From assembly GCA_963971575.1 (NCBI GenBank), contig OZ020622.1, positions 36,796,301 to 36,860,300 on the forward strand: a stretch of 64,000 bases of DNA, read 5' to 3'. A model generated the notes under the pieces. That model searched no databases, was not told where the DNA came from, and saw only the letters and a list, made by a program, of their open reading frames with translations. This DNA comes from Liopterus haemorrhoidalis. Taxonomy: Eukaryota; Arthropoda; Insecta; Coleoptera; Dytiscidae. Positions within the stretch are counted from its first letter, which is position 1; each line of letters opens with the position of its first letter. Position numbers and translations under genes: made by a program. Below are positions 1 through 11,974 of the stretch, one piece after another.

Positions 1-600
1 ATTTTATCCGCATCCGCACGATTTAAATGATAATTTATCTGCATCCGCAGAAAAAATCTACGGATTTGCAGGGCTCAATTTATTTTAAGAAAAGTAAACT
101 TAAAAGAAAAGATAACTTATGAAGAAAATTTTCTAAGAAATGAAGAATATTGGTTAATGTTCTGTACGATCCCACCAAAACCAACTGGTTAGAGAAAAAG
201 CGCAAACTAGTTAGAATAGTTGAGTTATTCATATCCAGTCAGATTCACTCAAAATTAAACGAAAAATAATTCCAACACCTGCATACAACGAAGACATGTT
301 GCTTCGTCGTAGAAAGAGATACAAAACCCAGCATAGATAATGATACAAAATCGACAATTCTTTCGTCTTATTCCTTCTATTTACTAAAATTAAAAGTTCG
401 TGAGTCGTGAAACGCCGTGATTGCACGCACGAAGTGTCACGACAAATTTTAAATCATGCACAATCACGCACGAAAAAAAATATTAATCACGTTCACTCAC
501 GATTTTACCGTGAACGGCTGTGTCACGACGTGACACGGAAATTTCTTAGCACGCGCCCATCACTAGTTTGTACACTGCTGGTGTAAACGGTAAACGAACG
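1..600. repeat. Degraded hAT-like MITE sequence in a UPF1 intron
   Basis: At 1-75 there are short repeated words (ATCCGCATCCGC, GCATCCGCAG, GGATTTGCAGGGCTC). At 400-575 short palindromic words occur repeatedly (GTCACGACGTGAC, CGTGATTG, TCACGCACG), and the stretch ends in GCGCCCATCACTAG, whose reverse complement CTAGTGATGGGCGC resembles a hAT terminus. The partner end is off the left edge or lost. Nothing coding is seen. Confidence 0.4.
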
Positions 601-666
601 AAAGAATTCAAAGAAAGTTCATAACATAACATTGCCATGCTCATAACATACATAAAGTGCACTTAC

Positions 667-1058
667 CTATCAAAACTAGTACTCTTCCAAATAAAATCAA
701 CAACAAAATTACTAGTGCATTCAGTTGGAGCACCAGAACTATTTTTCAACTCAATCCCAATATCTTCTCCGTAATTATCTGGAACTTTAATAACATGTCC
801 GATACCAGCCCACGGCTTATGCATTTCACCCAGGTATCTCAACCTGAGTTCATCACCGTGCATCAGTTTCATATCACCATCGGTTTTGGCCAGAGTGAAA
901 TAAGCAATTGTCTTCTTGTTCAGACCAACGTCCCAGCGCACTTCAATGTTCTCCTGAGTCTGGGATTCTTTCAGACGTTTATCGTAATCTGCTTCTAGTT
1001 TTACGAGAGGACCAAAGATGTTTTGGTATTGGTAACCATCCTCATAACGTAATAGAAC
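667..1058 (-). CDS. UPF1: UPF1 exon 4 (domain 1B/stalk region)
   Basis: The acceptor AACAG lies at 1059-1063 and the donor GTAAGT at 666-661. It encodes [20 protein letters not shown], then [40 protein letters not shown] and finally [11 protein letters not shown]. This is the UPF1 segment holding the 1B beta-barrel that contacts RNA. The frame continues directly from exon 3 ([13 protein letters not shown]). The next exon, expected to begin near the MQSAL-type sequence, is beyond the left edge, so the gene is incomplete in this window. Confidence 0.95.
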
Positions 1059-1165
1059 CTGTTCAAAAAACATCATTTATAAAAAGTGATTTATATAAAA
1101 AAAAAGTACATACAAGATTTCATAGCAGAATCCAATAAGAATTAATTAAGATATACAGAATGTAA

Positions 1166-1800
1166 GGCCGCGAACATAAAGAAAGCCGGCACCGGCTTTA
1201 CTGGCAACAAGCGCTGATCTGCCGTAGTATCTGTCCATGTTTTCAAATATAACCGCACACGCTGTGTACTGGTCGGCGCCGGTCGGTGTCGGCTGCCCGC
1301 TTACCGAAACGTTTAAGCAGTTTAGGCAGCTTGTTGTCAGCGCCGAAACAAAAAAATATTTAAAAAATCTTGCGTTATCTTCTTTTAATTGAGGAAAAAA
1401 GTGGTGGCATTCCCCATATTTACGTCTCTCTTGGTTTATTGCATGTATACCTTTTCTTTTTGGTTCCATTTTTAAATATAGTGATTCTGTTAGAAACAAC
1501 TCATCCAAAGATGAATCATAACTAGCCATTTTCACTTATTTCAACATATAATTAAGCCAATATACGAAAGAGTAGCTATACACTTTCAAAACTAGCGTTA
1601 ACTCTATGCTAGGCCAATATAAATAAAAAATGTACGATAAATAGGAAAAAATAAATAAAAATTTCAATCAACCTATATAGGTTATGTCAGTGTCACATGC
1701 AATATCGGCGTTTAGCGTGTGCTCAACCAGTAACCCAGTACGCTTGTTTTCGGTACCGATTGTCAGCGCTGATTTACCAGCTTTCTGTATGTTCGCGGCC
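1166..1800 (-). mobile_element. Non-autonomous PIF/Harbinger element with transposase N-terminal remnant
   Basis: Terminal inverted repeats GGCCGCGAACATA-(A/C)-AGAAAGC bound 635 bp, flanked on both sides by the 3-bp target duplication TAA (1163-1165 and 1801-1803), as expected for Harbinger. On the minus strand a reading frame starting at 1535 contains RRKYGECHHFFPQLKEDNAR followed by FFKYFFVS. This resembles the N-terminus of Harbinger transposases (R-GEYH--F--L--D---FF-YFRM). The catalytic part is missing. It sits in the UPF1 intron between exons 3 and 4. Confidence 0.85.
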
Positions 1801-4740
1801 TAACACATCCTTTAAGCCTGAACAAACTGATACAAATCAGATGATGAAAATTGATGAGAATTAAAATATGTAGCAACTAATGGAATTTTTAATCGAATTA
1901 TTAATTCGAAAACTTCGAATCGAATTTATTGGACCGTTGAATAAATATATACAGGGTGAAAAATCTACATAAAAAATATTGTTTCCCTCTTGGTTACGTA
2001 TTACAATTTTTTTTTTTTTTAGATCTAGTTAAGGTCTACATTTTTTGTTTCCATTATATCGATATATCTCTTAAGGTTTAGCCTACGTAATCAATTAAAA
2101 CTGCACGAAGAGTGAAAAATAATGGTTTCCCCCCATAACTCCCCCTAGGGGGACATGAACGAAATTAGAACCCTCACTAAAACCTTCCTCGGATTATTTT
2201 GCCTCCCTATACTAAATTTGGTGAAAATCGGTCCATCTGTTTGGCCTTGCATAAAGGACAGACAAACAAACAAACAAACAAACAAACAAAAATTGATTTT
2301 TATGTATAAAGATTAATTTTTAAATAACAATTGAAATTAAAATTTGACATTTGAAACATAAACTGGATTTTTTTGGGACAGATTAGCCAACATCAAAAAA
2401 TCACTAATAATTTGAGATGGTAACATTAAAAAATAAAATTACTATCTATAATTCATTTTCTTTTTAAGAACGTAGTGTGGGCAAGATAGGAGCTATTTCA
2501 ATCTTGTTTTTAATTGGATAAGAACGTGGAAAAGTTTACACTGTAGAAAAATAGATTTGTCTCAACTTATTCTATTTGTCTCTGTTATTTTAACCCAAAT
2601 TAGTAAACATAGGCGTACAAACTAAGTTTACAGTGAATATATTACTACCTATTATTTCTAATAAGTAAAACGGAGGTATATGTTTAAATAATGTTAGAAT
2701 ATAAAAGCCAGTGAATAAATAGAATTGAAATTAATTTAGAATATATATATATATATTAAGAGAAATATTTTAAAATGAAGTCGTCTGAAAATGAATTAAT
2801 GTACGTACGCCTCTAGTACCAAACACAACAGTTGTTTTGCTGTCAACTGTCGTATTCTTTGCTGTCAACGAGCGGCATATTAATAATTTGTGTTGCTGTT
2901 ATATGTATTTACGTCCATATTACGTTTGTGTTATAGTGTCAATTAAATATAAACTTGAAGTGAAGAAGAATCCATTGATGATTCGGACTGATTTCCAATA
3001 TTATTTTATATATTTTCTCTATTAATTTTTCTTTTTTTATAAGTTTTGTATAAATAATAAATTTTAATTAAATTTTCAGTTTATTTTTTATATGTGACAG
3101 GTTTGTATAAATAATATATTTTAATTTTAAATTATTTGAAAATAATAAAATAGAATTATTGAACTTATTTTTAGTTAATTTTAATTAATGAACTATTCAT
3201 TTATCTAGAAATTAAGAATAATAGCAATTTTATGCATTTAAATTATAACTTTTTTAAAAATATTAATTTTGAAACGTCAAATTTGAATTTACCCCATAAT
3301 TTATTTAATTTTAAATTATAAACCTGAACCGGCCACGTTCGCAGCGCCTGCTTCGTTTAAAAAAAAATAGAGTATAGTAACGCACGAAGCTTAGAAATAA
3401 ACTATACAGGGTGTATCCAGATAGAGGGAACACGATTTTTCTCGAAAACATGACTGTCTCGTTTTGAAATTTTAAACTTAATTTTTTGTTTGATTTTTAA
3501 TCTTAGTTTATTTAAAAAAATATCTTTGTTTAGATTAAAATGTTTTCGTTTCAGTTAAACTACAGACGTTGTATTTTTTTATCACGCCTCGTAACTATGA
3601 ACACCGGGGTATAATAGCCCTCTTGTTACTTGATTTATGTTTTGTTTAGAAACCTTGAATTTTTTATAATAGGGTTGAGATTAGTTCGACATAGTATTAA
3701 GACGTATTCACACACTTGATTACTACGTGCGTATCACGTCAGTTCGGTACAACCGAACTGACGTCTAAACCTTTATATAAACTCTCACAGTAATTATTAT
3801 ATTATTAAAAATAGAAATATATCTAGTGATTTTATCACATATCAAAGTGTATGTGTGTGCTATTCAATTGCAAATGTTCTGTTGGTTCATCCTGAAGTTT
3901 CCTCAACATCTGGGTACCCAGAAGACAGCTATCCACGAGAACCAAGGTTAGTAATATTTGTTTATTGAATAATCACAAGACACTATAGTCAAAACGTCCG
4001 TCGAGTCCACGATATTACATTATAGCTCTGTATGGTGTGCTAAAAATTCCATATCAATTAGCGGTTTGCTTAGAGCTGCTACAATGACATTTTTTACAGT
4101 TGGTAATGTAAAAGTTTCAAAAAAAATTATCAATTCACGTGTGTAAAGTGATGCATTTATTTTCAAGGTTACCAATAAATTGTTCAATTGACAAAAAACT
4201 TGATCAATTCATTGATCAGTAAATTGAACTGTGTAAAACCAACTTTACCGCGGCATTTTCGAAAACTTGAATTAAGACACCGCGTTAATATTGCGGCATT
4301 TAAATATAAAAGTGTGCAGTGTTCAGTTGTTATCTTTCACGGCAAGCAGATTTTAATAAAATTAAGAAAAATTAAATTGTAATATTCTCAATTACTTTGG
4401 GATGTAAGGTTATGATTTATTTATATCATTAAATTCAGAATAAAATACTCTATCGAATAATGAAAAAAAAAATGTGTGTTCATATAAGCTTTAAACTAGA
4501 TATAAAACATAAAAATACGTATCAAAGCATTGCGTTTATAAATAAATTACTTTTTACAAAACGCTTCTAAGTTATTAGGTTGATTTAATGAAACTGTAAG
4601 TGGGGCCCAGCCCCTCTGGACTCTAAACACCAACCGTCAATGGTAAGATCTTTGTTGTTATTGACCAAATTTGGAGAACTCCCTTATTTTTGAAACACTC
4701 TCGCGCTTAACAAGTTTGTTAAATAATAAAAACAAAAATA
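1801..4740. other. UPF1 intron sequence; no gene seen
   Basis: Mostly low-complexity AT-rich sequence. Around 2000-2315 a fragment ends in an (ACAA)n tract (about 2261-2290) preceded by a TTTGGTGAAAATCGGTCC motif, the look of a degenerate dispersed insect repeat tail. At 3736-3764 there is a perfect 13-bp-stem hairpin with a 3-base loop (ACGTCAGTTCGGT arms). No supported coding sequence; the ORFs at 2837 and 4188 have no family resemblance. Confidence 0.5.
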
Positions 4741-4746
4741 ATTTAC

Positions 4747-5090
4747 CTGTTGTGGCTCTTCATCAACACCAGGCTTCTCCAAATCTTGGAAAGTTGCATC
4801 TACATTATCCTTCCATAATTCCTCAAGTTTATTAATCTGCTGAGCCGAGATTTGTCTTGCTCGAAGTTGTTCTTGCTCACTTGGTATTTTCACTAACCAA
4901 GTAAGGAAGCAGCGATCCGCAATCAGGGGTTTCCATTGCTCCTGGTCCCAGTTCATATCCTTTAGAGAACTTTGAGCCGCGCATGGTTGACGACATAACA
5001 GGACCACAACTGAATCGGCTTTAGCAGGAATAAAGCCCAGAACAAACACGTTCCGGACACCACATGAATAGCATTCAAGGATGGTTTCAC
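4747..5090 (-). CDS. UPF1: UPF1 exon 3 (second half of Cys/His-rich domain)
   Basis: The acceptor is TTATAG at 5092-5091 and the donor is GTAAAT at 4746-4741. The exon encodes [20 protein letters not shown], then [57 protein letters not shown] and [13 protein letters not shown]. These are hallmark UPF1 segments from the end of the CH domain into the linker before the helicase. The reading frame is intact over all 344 bp. Confidence 0.95.
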
Positions 5091-5467
5091 CTATAATAAA
5101 TGTTATAGTCAGCAAAAAAATCTATTAATGGCCAAACAGTTACCACATGTAGCTAAATAAAACTTGCTCACAATAGAGCATACATACAGGTGTCCCATTT
5201 TTGAAATAATTCCTTTGCATATACGTAATGAACGATGGAAAATCGTTTAAATGCGTATTCATTCCGAATAACGGTCGCATCGCCATTCTTGGACACCTTT
5301 CGTAATTAGTATTGAACATATGCGAATACGCTCGATTTACGATTATAATCCAAAATTCTTATTGTATAAATATAAAATTAGAAGAAATTTTCATTTTCAT
5401 TACTTATACGAGCGAAAGTCAGTATTTAAGTCACAAAAGGCTATTTAAAAATACTCAAAGAAATACT

Positions 5468-6021
5468 TAGCCGAAAACAAGTTTAATTTGTAAGTCTCCA
5501 CCAACATTACTACATTTATCCCATCGCTTTATCAATGCCTCAAAGCCTGTTGTATAAAAGTCTTTGGGCTGCAGTCTCAGTCAGATGCGTACCTCTCGTT
5601 CAACATCGTTATAACCCGCGAAACGTTTTTGCCAAGATGCTTTTTTGTAGGCCAAACCATGAGAACATCCTATTGCAGTTGCTATGCTGTCTATTTTAAC
5701 CCGCCTGTTAGCTCGAACCATCTCGTCCGACCGTCGAATTGTTGCATCATTCACCATCTGAACTGGGCGCTCAGTTGGGTGTTCGTCAACAACTTTTAAA
5801 CGCCCTTGAGAGAATTTCTCGACCCACTTGTATACTGCTTTACGCGACAAATACTCTTCACCGTAAATAGCATACAATTCCTTATGGGTATCTTTTGCAG
5901 GAAGTCCTTTCGCCCACAAAAAAAAAAAAAACGCACAACAGCACGCTGCTCTTCCGCAGTATACTCTTCGAGAACGATCGCAATTTTCACTCTGCCTGTG
6001 CACGCACGCGGTAACTCTCAC
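5468..6021 (-). pseudogene. Mariner transposase remnant, SETMAR-like, internally deleted
   Basis: Read on the minus strand, the frame carries KIAIVLEEYTAEEQRAVVRF, then, after a frameshift in the poly-A tract near 5919-5931, KGLPAKDTHKELYAIYG and SRKAVYKWVEKFSQGRLKVV, then IDSIATAIGCSHGLAY. It then jumps straight to a C-terminal piece (VEREV, a stop, LQPKDFYTTGFEALIKRWDK, stop near 5468). These are the N-terminal helix-turn-helix and the extreme C-terminus of a mariner transposase of the type fused in human SETMAR. The whole DDD catalytic core is deleted. Termini were not established: CAGGTGTC at 5187 and its inverse near 7432 are possible but match over only 8 bp. The element lies in the UPF1 intron between exons 2 and 3. 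Confidence 0.85.
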
Positions 6022-6215
6022 TTAAGTGTTATCAAGCTGGATTGTGCTGCCACCTAATGAAACTTTTGGAAATAGCTCACTGCTATTTTCAGCTTTCCAA
6101 CATCGGTTTGTGACCTAATTACTGAATTCTCCTCGTAGTATGTACAGTTAATATAAGAGAGGAACCAGATATTTGGTAGCAATTAGTAATGGCTTTTGTT
6201 TGTAGTTGATTATAT

Positions 6216-6866
6216 TGTCACAATTATGATATAATTGTATGCTAATGTCCCAATTCTTTGAGCCCAAATGTCCCAATTCCTTAAGGTGGTGTAGGTCGCG
6301 GTTGCCGACTTGCGGTTTTGGGAATTAAAGAATGTGCAAAGTGTTGGGTGTTTGTCAACATAAGTTTTGAACTACTTTCTAATGTGTTGATAAACATTAT
6401 TCAATTGTGCCGACTATGGTCTTTAATTGCTGCCAACAATTACATAAATGAATAATGTTTCCAAAACAATTGAGGTAGGACCTGACGTCATAGTGTCCTG
6501 GTTAACAGTTATAAAATGGTCTTAGGGAATAGAATCGTTAGTCAGTGATTCATTGGGTCAGTCATTGAAGTAGTCAGTTATTCAGTAGTTATTCATTCGA
6601 TCATTTTTATGAGCACGCTACCCAAGGACCAACCCAGCTGTTCAAGTCACCAACCCGAGATGAGAGTGCCGTCTACAGGGCTTCTCCACGTATCCGCCTC
6701 GTGCGGATATATGGGGTGGTTCGACCGATCCTGGAGAAGCCGGGGCAAGAACGGCTACTAACAGACAACACCAGCAGCCATTCTGACAGTTATTTGTATT
6801 GTGATGTAAAATTATTATTATATATTTTGTAGAAAAGATATCCGTTCTTGAATCCACCCCGTGACA
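6216..6866. mobile_element. Solo LTR of a retrotransposon
   Basis: The 651-bp segment begins TGTCAC and ends GTGACA, and is bounded by identical 4-bp duplications ATAT (6212-6215 and 6867-6870), as for Gypsy-type or Pao-type insertions. Inside is a TATAAAA box (about 6512) followed by TCAGTGATTCATTGGGTCAG, which suits an initiator, and an AT-rich stretch near 6810. No internal domain is present on either side, so recombination between two LTRs is the likely origin. Confidence 0.8.
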
Positions 6867-7235
6867 ATATAAGGAATACTTTATTCAAATGACAGTTGTT
6901 TAAAACCATAACCTCAATATTCTGTGGTATTCTGCACACTACATATGTATATGGAAATATCTATATTACAAAATTTATTAAACAAGATGTTTTTAACTGA
7001 TTAATCGTCGATTGAAAGCAAAAATCTAAGGCATTTATATAGATCCAGGTAGTGTGATTAAAATAAAAGCTCAGAGACTAAGGTTGGATATGTCAGCAGG
7101 AGCCACAACACCAGGGTTATCAATTTTGTATGGGAAGTAAAACCCGATCTGAGAGACCCTTGATGTCTTAAGAATAAACGATTGGGGACCATCCACGACA
7201 AACCGGTCTGATTTGCAATCAGTCAAAACCCACAA

Positions 7236-7372
7236 GGGACCGGTTTCTGAAAGCTTAGCTGAGTTTAATCTTTTGGTTAAACTTGGTCACAATATAACAA
7301 TCCCATAAGTAACCATAGCAACCATTTTATAACTATTTGGTTATAGTTAACTAGGCTTTCAGAAACCGGCCC
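7236..7372. mobile_element. MITE, family with GGGCCGGTTTCTGAAAGC ends (copy 1)
   Basis: Inverted ends read GGGACCGGTTTCTGAAAGC and, from the other side, GGGCCGGTTTCTGAAAGC, over 137 bp. The interior includes TGGTTATAGTTAACTA and the conserved AACAATCCCATAAGTAACC. The same family occurs at 25733-25847, 51330-51480 and 51515-51646, where TTA/TAA target duplications mark it as Harbinger-type. Confidence 0.75.
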
Positions 7373-7432
7373 AAGGAGTTGTAGCTGTAGGGAGTTAGTT
7401 ATTGGCCATTTATTGTTTTATAGAGACACCTG

Positions 7433-9440
7433 TATGTCACAATCAAGAAGTTTGAGCAAAGCTCTCATTTGCAATCCCATAAGAACTTCTATAGATCAGT
7501 CGTTCAATCAACGCAGTTAGTCATTTTGCGTCATAACTTCAATGACAAACATAGTAGCGAAAAAATAACGAAATCGATTTTTTTGCATGTGAATTATGAC
7601 TAATATTGATCTTCACTCTTTTATTTTACTAAAACATACCTTTTGAAGTCATATTTAGTTTGTGTTCGACAGTTATTTTGAAGATTTACAAATTTTATGG
7701 TAAAAGTGTTTATTTAATATAGGAACATTTGTATTGGTATCGCTAAATAAAACTATGTTTACATTTGACATTTTATAATACGTTTTGATGTGTTTTGATA
7801 CTTGTGTTCACATATCTAACTTATAATAATTTCTAAAAACCTTTTTTAATTATAGACCGGGAGCTTATGACAGTTTATGGTCTCCGATTTCATATAGCAT
7901 GCCTTTTGGAGGAGAGAATATTTACCCTGTGTCAACAAAGAAAGGATGGTACTAAACCACTGCACGCTTTCCGGTTGTATGGAAAACTGCATTTCCACTT
8001 GCACAAAATTTTGTGTTCTTCTCTGATTTAATAATGCTTGCCCTTTTATCAAAAGAAAGTTGAAACAAATTTAAAGTCTTCAAAATTATAGGCATGCGAT
8101 TCACAGGGTCCCAAAGGGCTCAAACGGTCACGTATTTTAGAAGCGAGGACCATTTTCTTTTAGGTTATCACTTGTATTTTCATGTGTAAACGATAAAAAA
8201 ATAATTTGAAATATTTCCTGCCCCCCAGTTTTTAAGAATTAGCGCCGCCACTGCTCTTCTATAATAATAGGGAAAATATTTTAAGATCGCAGCGCTGTTG
8301 CGGCATACTTGGAACTTCCAAAATAGACATACAATACATATAATCATATGGATAATAACGTGAATTTTAGTGTTTACTGGTGGTTTTTGTAAATTTGCAA
8401 CAATATTAATACGTTTTTTTATGCAAAGTAATCAGTGAAATATTATAACATCAAATATTAAGAAATAAGAATAATTTTAGGAATGTTTTTATTAATTTTT
8501 TAGGTTGAAATGGACCTTTTAGGTTATTTAGGTTAGGTTTTTTTTAGGTTGAAATGGATTTCTTTTAATCCACAAATTACACTCAGGTACACAGCAATAA
8601 TAGTTCGACTTCGACATGATTTTTGTCTTGTCTTCCACTTTAATGTAAGGTTATTTTCACTTATTATCACTTGATACCAGTAAAAACAATTTAAAACTGA
8701 TTTTAAAATAATACAAAATAAGATAAAACTTAACAAAATGTAACAATATAACAATATAATAACAAAAAAATTATACTAAAATGCAAAAATATATTTTGAT
8801 CCCATATAATTCAATGTAAAAAGCGCGATAGAATGTCTATTTCTGTAGTTGCGTAAAATCCCGCCAGATGTCATATCGCTTAGCAATTTTTCCCTATAAA
8901 ATTGGAGGGTATATGTTTTTTATTCTTTCGGCTTCTTATTTGGTTTTTACACGTTTCAGATGATTATAAAGCGATATATGCAAAAAAAAAAAAAAAAAAT
9001 TGTCTGTCCAAGAATTCAAGCAAAAACGGCTGGATATATTTGCACGAAATTTCATACGATGATATACAGTAAGACCAGAATTCGAACCTAGGCTAAGTGG
9101 CATTTATTCTAATATGGTGTTTCACAGTTAAAACTTACTAAAAAAGTTAAAATATCTCCTTTATTATTGACATGAAAGTTTTGTTCAATGCATTTTTTCA
9201 CTTGTATGAATATAAGGCAAGTTATGAGCCTAAAACTAAACTTTTGAAACAAAAACCGTAGATAGTACGGGTATGATAGCTAGTGAATCATAAATACACT
9301 GGTTTAGTTGAATCATTACAATAATGTTAATATTATTTTATTATTTCATTGTGATTAATCAATATTCCACGATTAAAATGAATTAATTAATTTAGTATTG
9401 ACGCATGGGAAAAATACAGAAATACAAATTACACTAAACT
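7433..9440. other. UPF1 intron sequence with one foldback element
   Basis: Apart from the element at 8268-8896 described separately, this is AT-rich intron with fragments of dispersed repeats: CTGTCC plus a GGCTGGATATATTTGCACG motif near 9000-9050, and ACCGTAGATAGTACGGGTATG near 9256. No coding sequence is supported. Confidence 0.45.
8268..8896. mobile_element. Foldback-type element, AGGGAAAATTTTAAGATCG family (copy 1)
   Basis: The left end reads TAGGGAAAATATTTTAAGAT followed by CGCAGCGCTG, and the right end is TTTTTCCCTA. The same terminus occurs at 21597-23151, 36069 onward and 63422 onward, always with AAGATCG(C/T)AGCGC close to the end. A fragment ACACTCAGGTACACAGCAAT near 8580 resembles sequence at 22,170 and 36,720, which ties the interiors together. 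The superfamily is not certain. Confidence 0.6.
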
Positions 9441-9447
9441 AACTTAC

Positions 9448-9745
9448 CAAGCGGTCCATCTTTATGGAGTGTAACCTCCTTATGTTTAGCCCTGACCAGA
9501 TGGTTGATAATATGACTGCCGGATGTATTACCCCTGCCGTTACAGAACCATTTCTTGCAGAGGTTACACATGACCACACAGTTGGGCTCATGGATGCCGC
9601 AGTACTTGCATGCATAGTCCGGTAGCTCCTTACTGTTGTAGAACTCCTCATCGTCTTCCTCAAACTGAAGTTCTCCGAGTGCTTGAGTTGTTACGGAAAG
9701 CTTGTTGGAAATATTGTTGTTGGATTTCCCAGCAATACCGTTAAT
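9448..9745 (-). CDS. UPF1: UPF1 exon 2 (first half of Cys/His-rich domain)
   Basis: The exon follows an acceptor (TTTCAG, ending at 9746) and ends at the donor GTAAGT next to 9448. It encodes a linker (INGIAGKS...), an acidic FEEDDEEF patch, then the start of the CH domain: [32 protein letters not shown] and [18 protein letters not shown]. The regularly spaced Cys and His residues bind zinc and, in known UPF1, form the UPF2-binding surface. The 298-bp exon joins the next one in phase 1 (GPL-G-ETILEC). The intron upstream is 9.7 kb and carries most of the transposons of this gene. Confidence 0.95.
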
Positions 9746-9791
9746 CTGAAATAAATTACAGTATTAAAGAAAATGTATTAGGAGCCTCTTA

Positions 9792-10478
9792 TATTTCGGG
9801 ATTGCGCTAAACTAGTGCTGCCATCTGGCAACTGACGCTTCTATCGTAAAGTTTGATATTTATTACGGTATACTTACTCAGAATGTTTTCACGTACGAGC
9901 GCTATTTGTGTTGTTTACAGTAACTTGAAAATATTCATCTCGGATAAACTCGTAAACATTTTCGAGCGATCATTTTTTACAACTTTCGACGTGGATTAAC
10001 CCAACAACAGTGCATCGATAAACTTAATTCGACTTTTGGCGATGAAGCACCATCAAGGACTACTGTTTATCGATGGTTTGTCGACTTCAATCGTGACTGT
10101 AGTTCGCATAAGGACGAATTTCGTGAAGGTCGTCCAAAATCGGTTGTTGTTCCGGAAAACATTGATGCTGTGCGTGAACTGATACTGCAAGATCGTCATG
10201 TGACTTATCGTGAGATTGAGGTATCCTTGCACATTAGTGGGACCAGCATACATTCACTATTGCATGAACATTTGGCCATCAAAAAGATTTGTTCGCGTTG
10301 GATCCCACATAATTTGACAATCGCAGTGGAAAAACCCACAATCGGAGTAGAAAAAATGCTTCGAAAATTGGTTCAAATGCATGCAAAAGTGTATTGATCT
10401 TCATAGAGAATATTTTGAAAAACAATAAGGCCACTTTTGTTGATAAATAATTGTTTTTGATCTCAAATCCCGAAATAT
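9792..10478 (+). mobile_element. Mariner element, internally deleted
   Basis: Ends carry ATATTTCGGGATT at the left and the inverse AATCCCGAAATATTA at the right. Between them, from about 9954, is a transposase remnant reading KHFRAIIFYNFRRGLTQQQC, then STFGDEAPSRTTVYRWF, DEFREGRPKSVVVPENIDAV and KKICSRWIPHNLTIAVEKP. The frame then shifts and resumes as CMQKCIDLHREYFEKQ before TAA near 10430. This is a typical insect mariner (Mos1/mauritiana-like) N-terminus joined to the very C-terminus; the DDD core is gone. It lies in the first UPF1 intron, 50 bp upstream (in gene terms) of exon 2. Confidence 0.85.
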
Positions 10479-10559
10479 TAATTAAACTATTAATAACAAT
10501 TAATATTTATTAACAATTAAATTTATATATTAATTTAACAATTAATATTTATCTGATTA

Positions 10560-10950
10560 AATATTCCTGTTGAACTATTCCGGTTCCCATCAATGTTCAT
10601 TACGGAGATATTTTTCAGATTTTTATATCAGCCCCTCTGTGAGATAGGGGGGGACAAAAGTTATTTGACACCTTTTTGGCGAAAGTCCCATTAAAAAATA
10701 GATTTTTCAAAAATTAAAATGTTGGTGTTGATCCACGCATTAAGAGGTTTCATTTGATATACCACTCAAAATTTAAAAAAAATATTAATTTTTTTATTAA
10801 ATACATATTTGTTTATATTTATTTCGAGATGTGTTTTTTTTAACTCTCAGTATTTTTCCTGTATGTGAGTCAAGGAGTTGTATAACCATATACAGACAGA
10901 CACATTAATGACGTTATAAGGGTTTTTTTGGTGGTCATACCTACAAAATC
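10560..10950 (-). repeat. Dispersed unclassified repeat with GTCTGTCTGTC motif (copy 1)
   Basis: In inverse orientation this holds the words shared with copies at 17215-17720, 25575-25985 and 30580-31115: AACCGGAATAGTTCAACAGG, the GTGGATCAACACC/GTGGATTAACG word, GGTATCAAATGAAA and the ACCCTTATA(C) opening. The copies span about 400-540 bp and carry no coding frame. The class (LINE tail, SINE or other) is unknown. Confidence 0.7.
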
Positions 10951-11130
10951 CTAATAAAATCGCTAAAAAAATATATTGGCGTTTTCTTTGGTTTAAGCGG
11001 AATTAAATTTTTAAATCTAGTAACTTTTACCGATTGACTGAAACTTTTGATCATTTTGTTTAAGAAAAGCCAACTTCAATATATAAAAAGTTGAAATAGC
11101 TTATAGGTCATTTCTTTGGTTTTAACGGAA

Positions 11131-11390
11131 CTAAATGGGGTGCGACGGCCCTGGGTGCACTAAGGAAAAGGGCGCTAACGGACTTGACTAAGGGGCGCTA
11201 TTGTGAAGGTGAGGACCTTTTTTTTCTCGTCACTTGGATTTTGAGAGGTGAGGACCTTTTTTTTTTGTTCGTCAATTGGATTTCGGGAGGTGAGGACCTT
11301 CTTTTTATTTGCTAAGGGCGCCAAAACATGGCTCTGCCCCTAGCGCAAGTCTTCCTTACTGCGGCTCTGAGTGCCCCCCCTTATTAGGTA
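11131..11390. repeat. MITE-like segment with GAGGACCTTTTTTT minisatellite
   Basis: GC-rich ends (GGGGTGCGACGGCC at the left, GAGTGCCCCCCCTT at the right) enclose three copies of a roughly 45-bp unit centred on GGTGAGGACCTTTTTTTT and TCACTTGGATTT. The same unit is found inside two elements with different ends at 29785-30029 and 48481-48724. Confidence 0.55.
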
Positions 11391-11974
11391 TTAAAAAAAC
11401 TCTCAAATGTAACAATAATTCATAAATAAATCAAACAGCAGAACTTAACATAATATTTATATATCATAGTCAGTGAGTAATACTTATTTTAAAATAATGA
11501 TTTTATATAACTACTAGGTATTGGCAATATTTTTTATCGTTGAGGGCGCAGCGAGCGCAAGCGAATAGCTATCTTTACACACATTTATATGAAGCCACGT
11601 GGGTAAAAGCTGTCAACATAGAGTGAAACTAAAAATCAGATCGAATTTTCCACAAAAAAATAAATACGAAGAGATTCAAAGATAAATAGTAAAAAAATAC
11701 CAAAAACATAAAATAAATGGTAATAAGCAAGTCAAAACAAGCGATAACAAAATTTATAATAATATTTAATACAATCGGTAATATACATACACCATTATAA
11801 ACCAAATGCGCCAAATTAATGAGACGTCTGTTGTTGAATATACTCCAGTAATTTGTCTATTCGCACTTCAATTGCGTTACTTAAAGCTATTCGCATGCAA
11901 GAGTTTATTCGGAGTCGATTACGTTGCTTCGTTTTAATATTGACCATTGTGGAAAATCCCTTTTCGCACAGATA

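Noticed and set aside
6642..6857. ORF of 71 codons on the minus strand
   Set aside because: It lies wholly inside the solo LTR and has no recognisable motif.
5187..7432. Single mariner element bounded by CAGGTGTC ends
   Set aside because: The ends match over only 8 bp, and CAGGTGTCC is also mirrored close by at about 5302, so the pairing is not secure.
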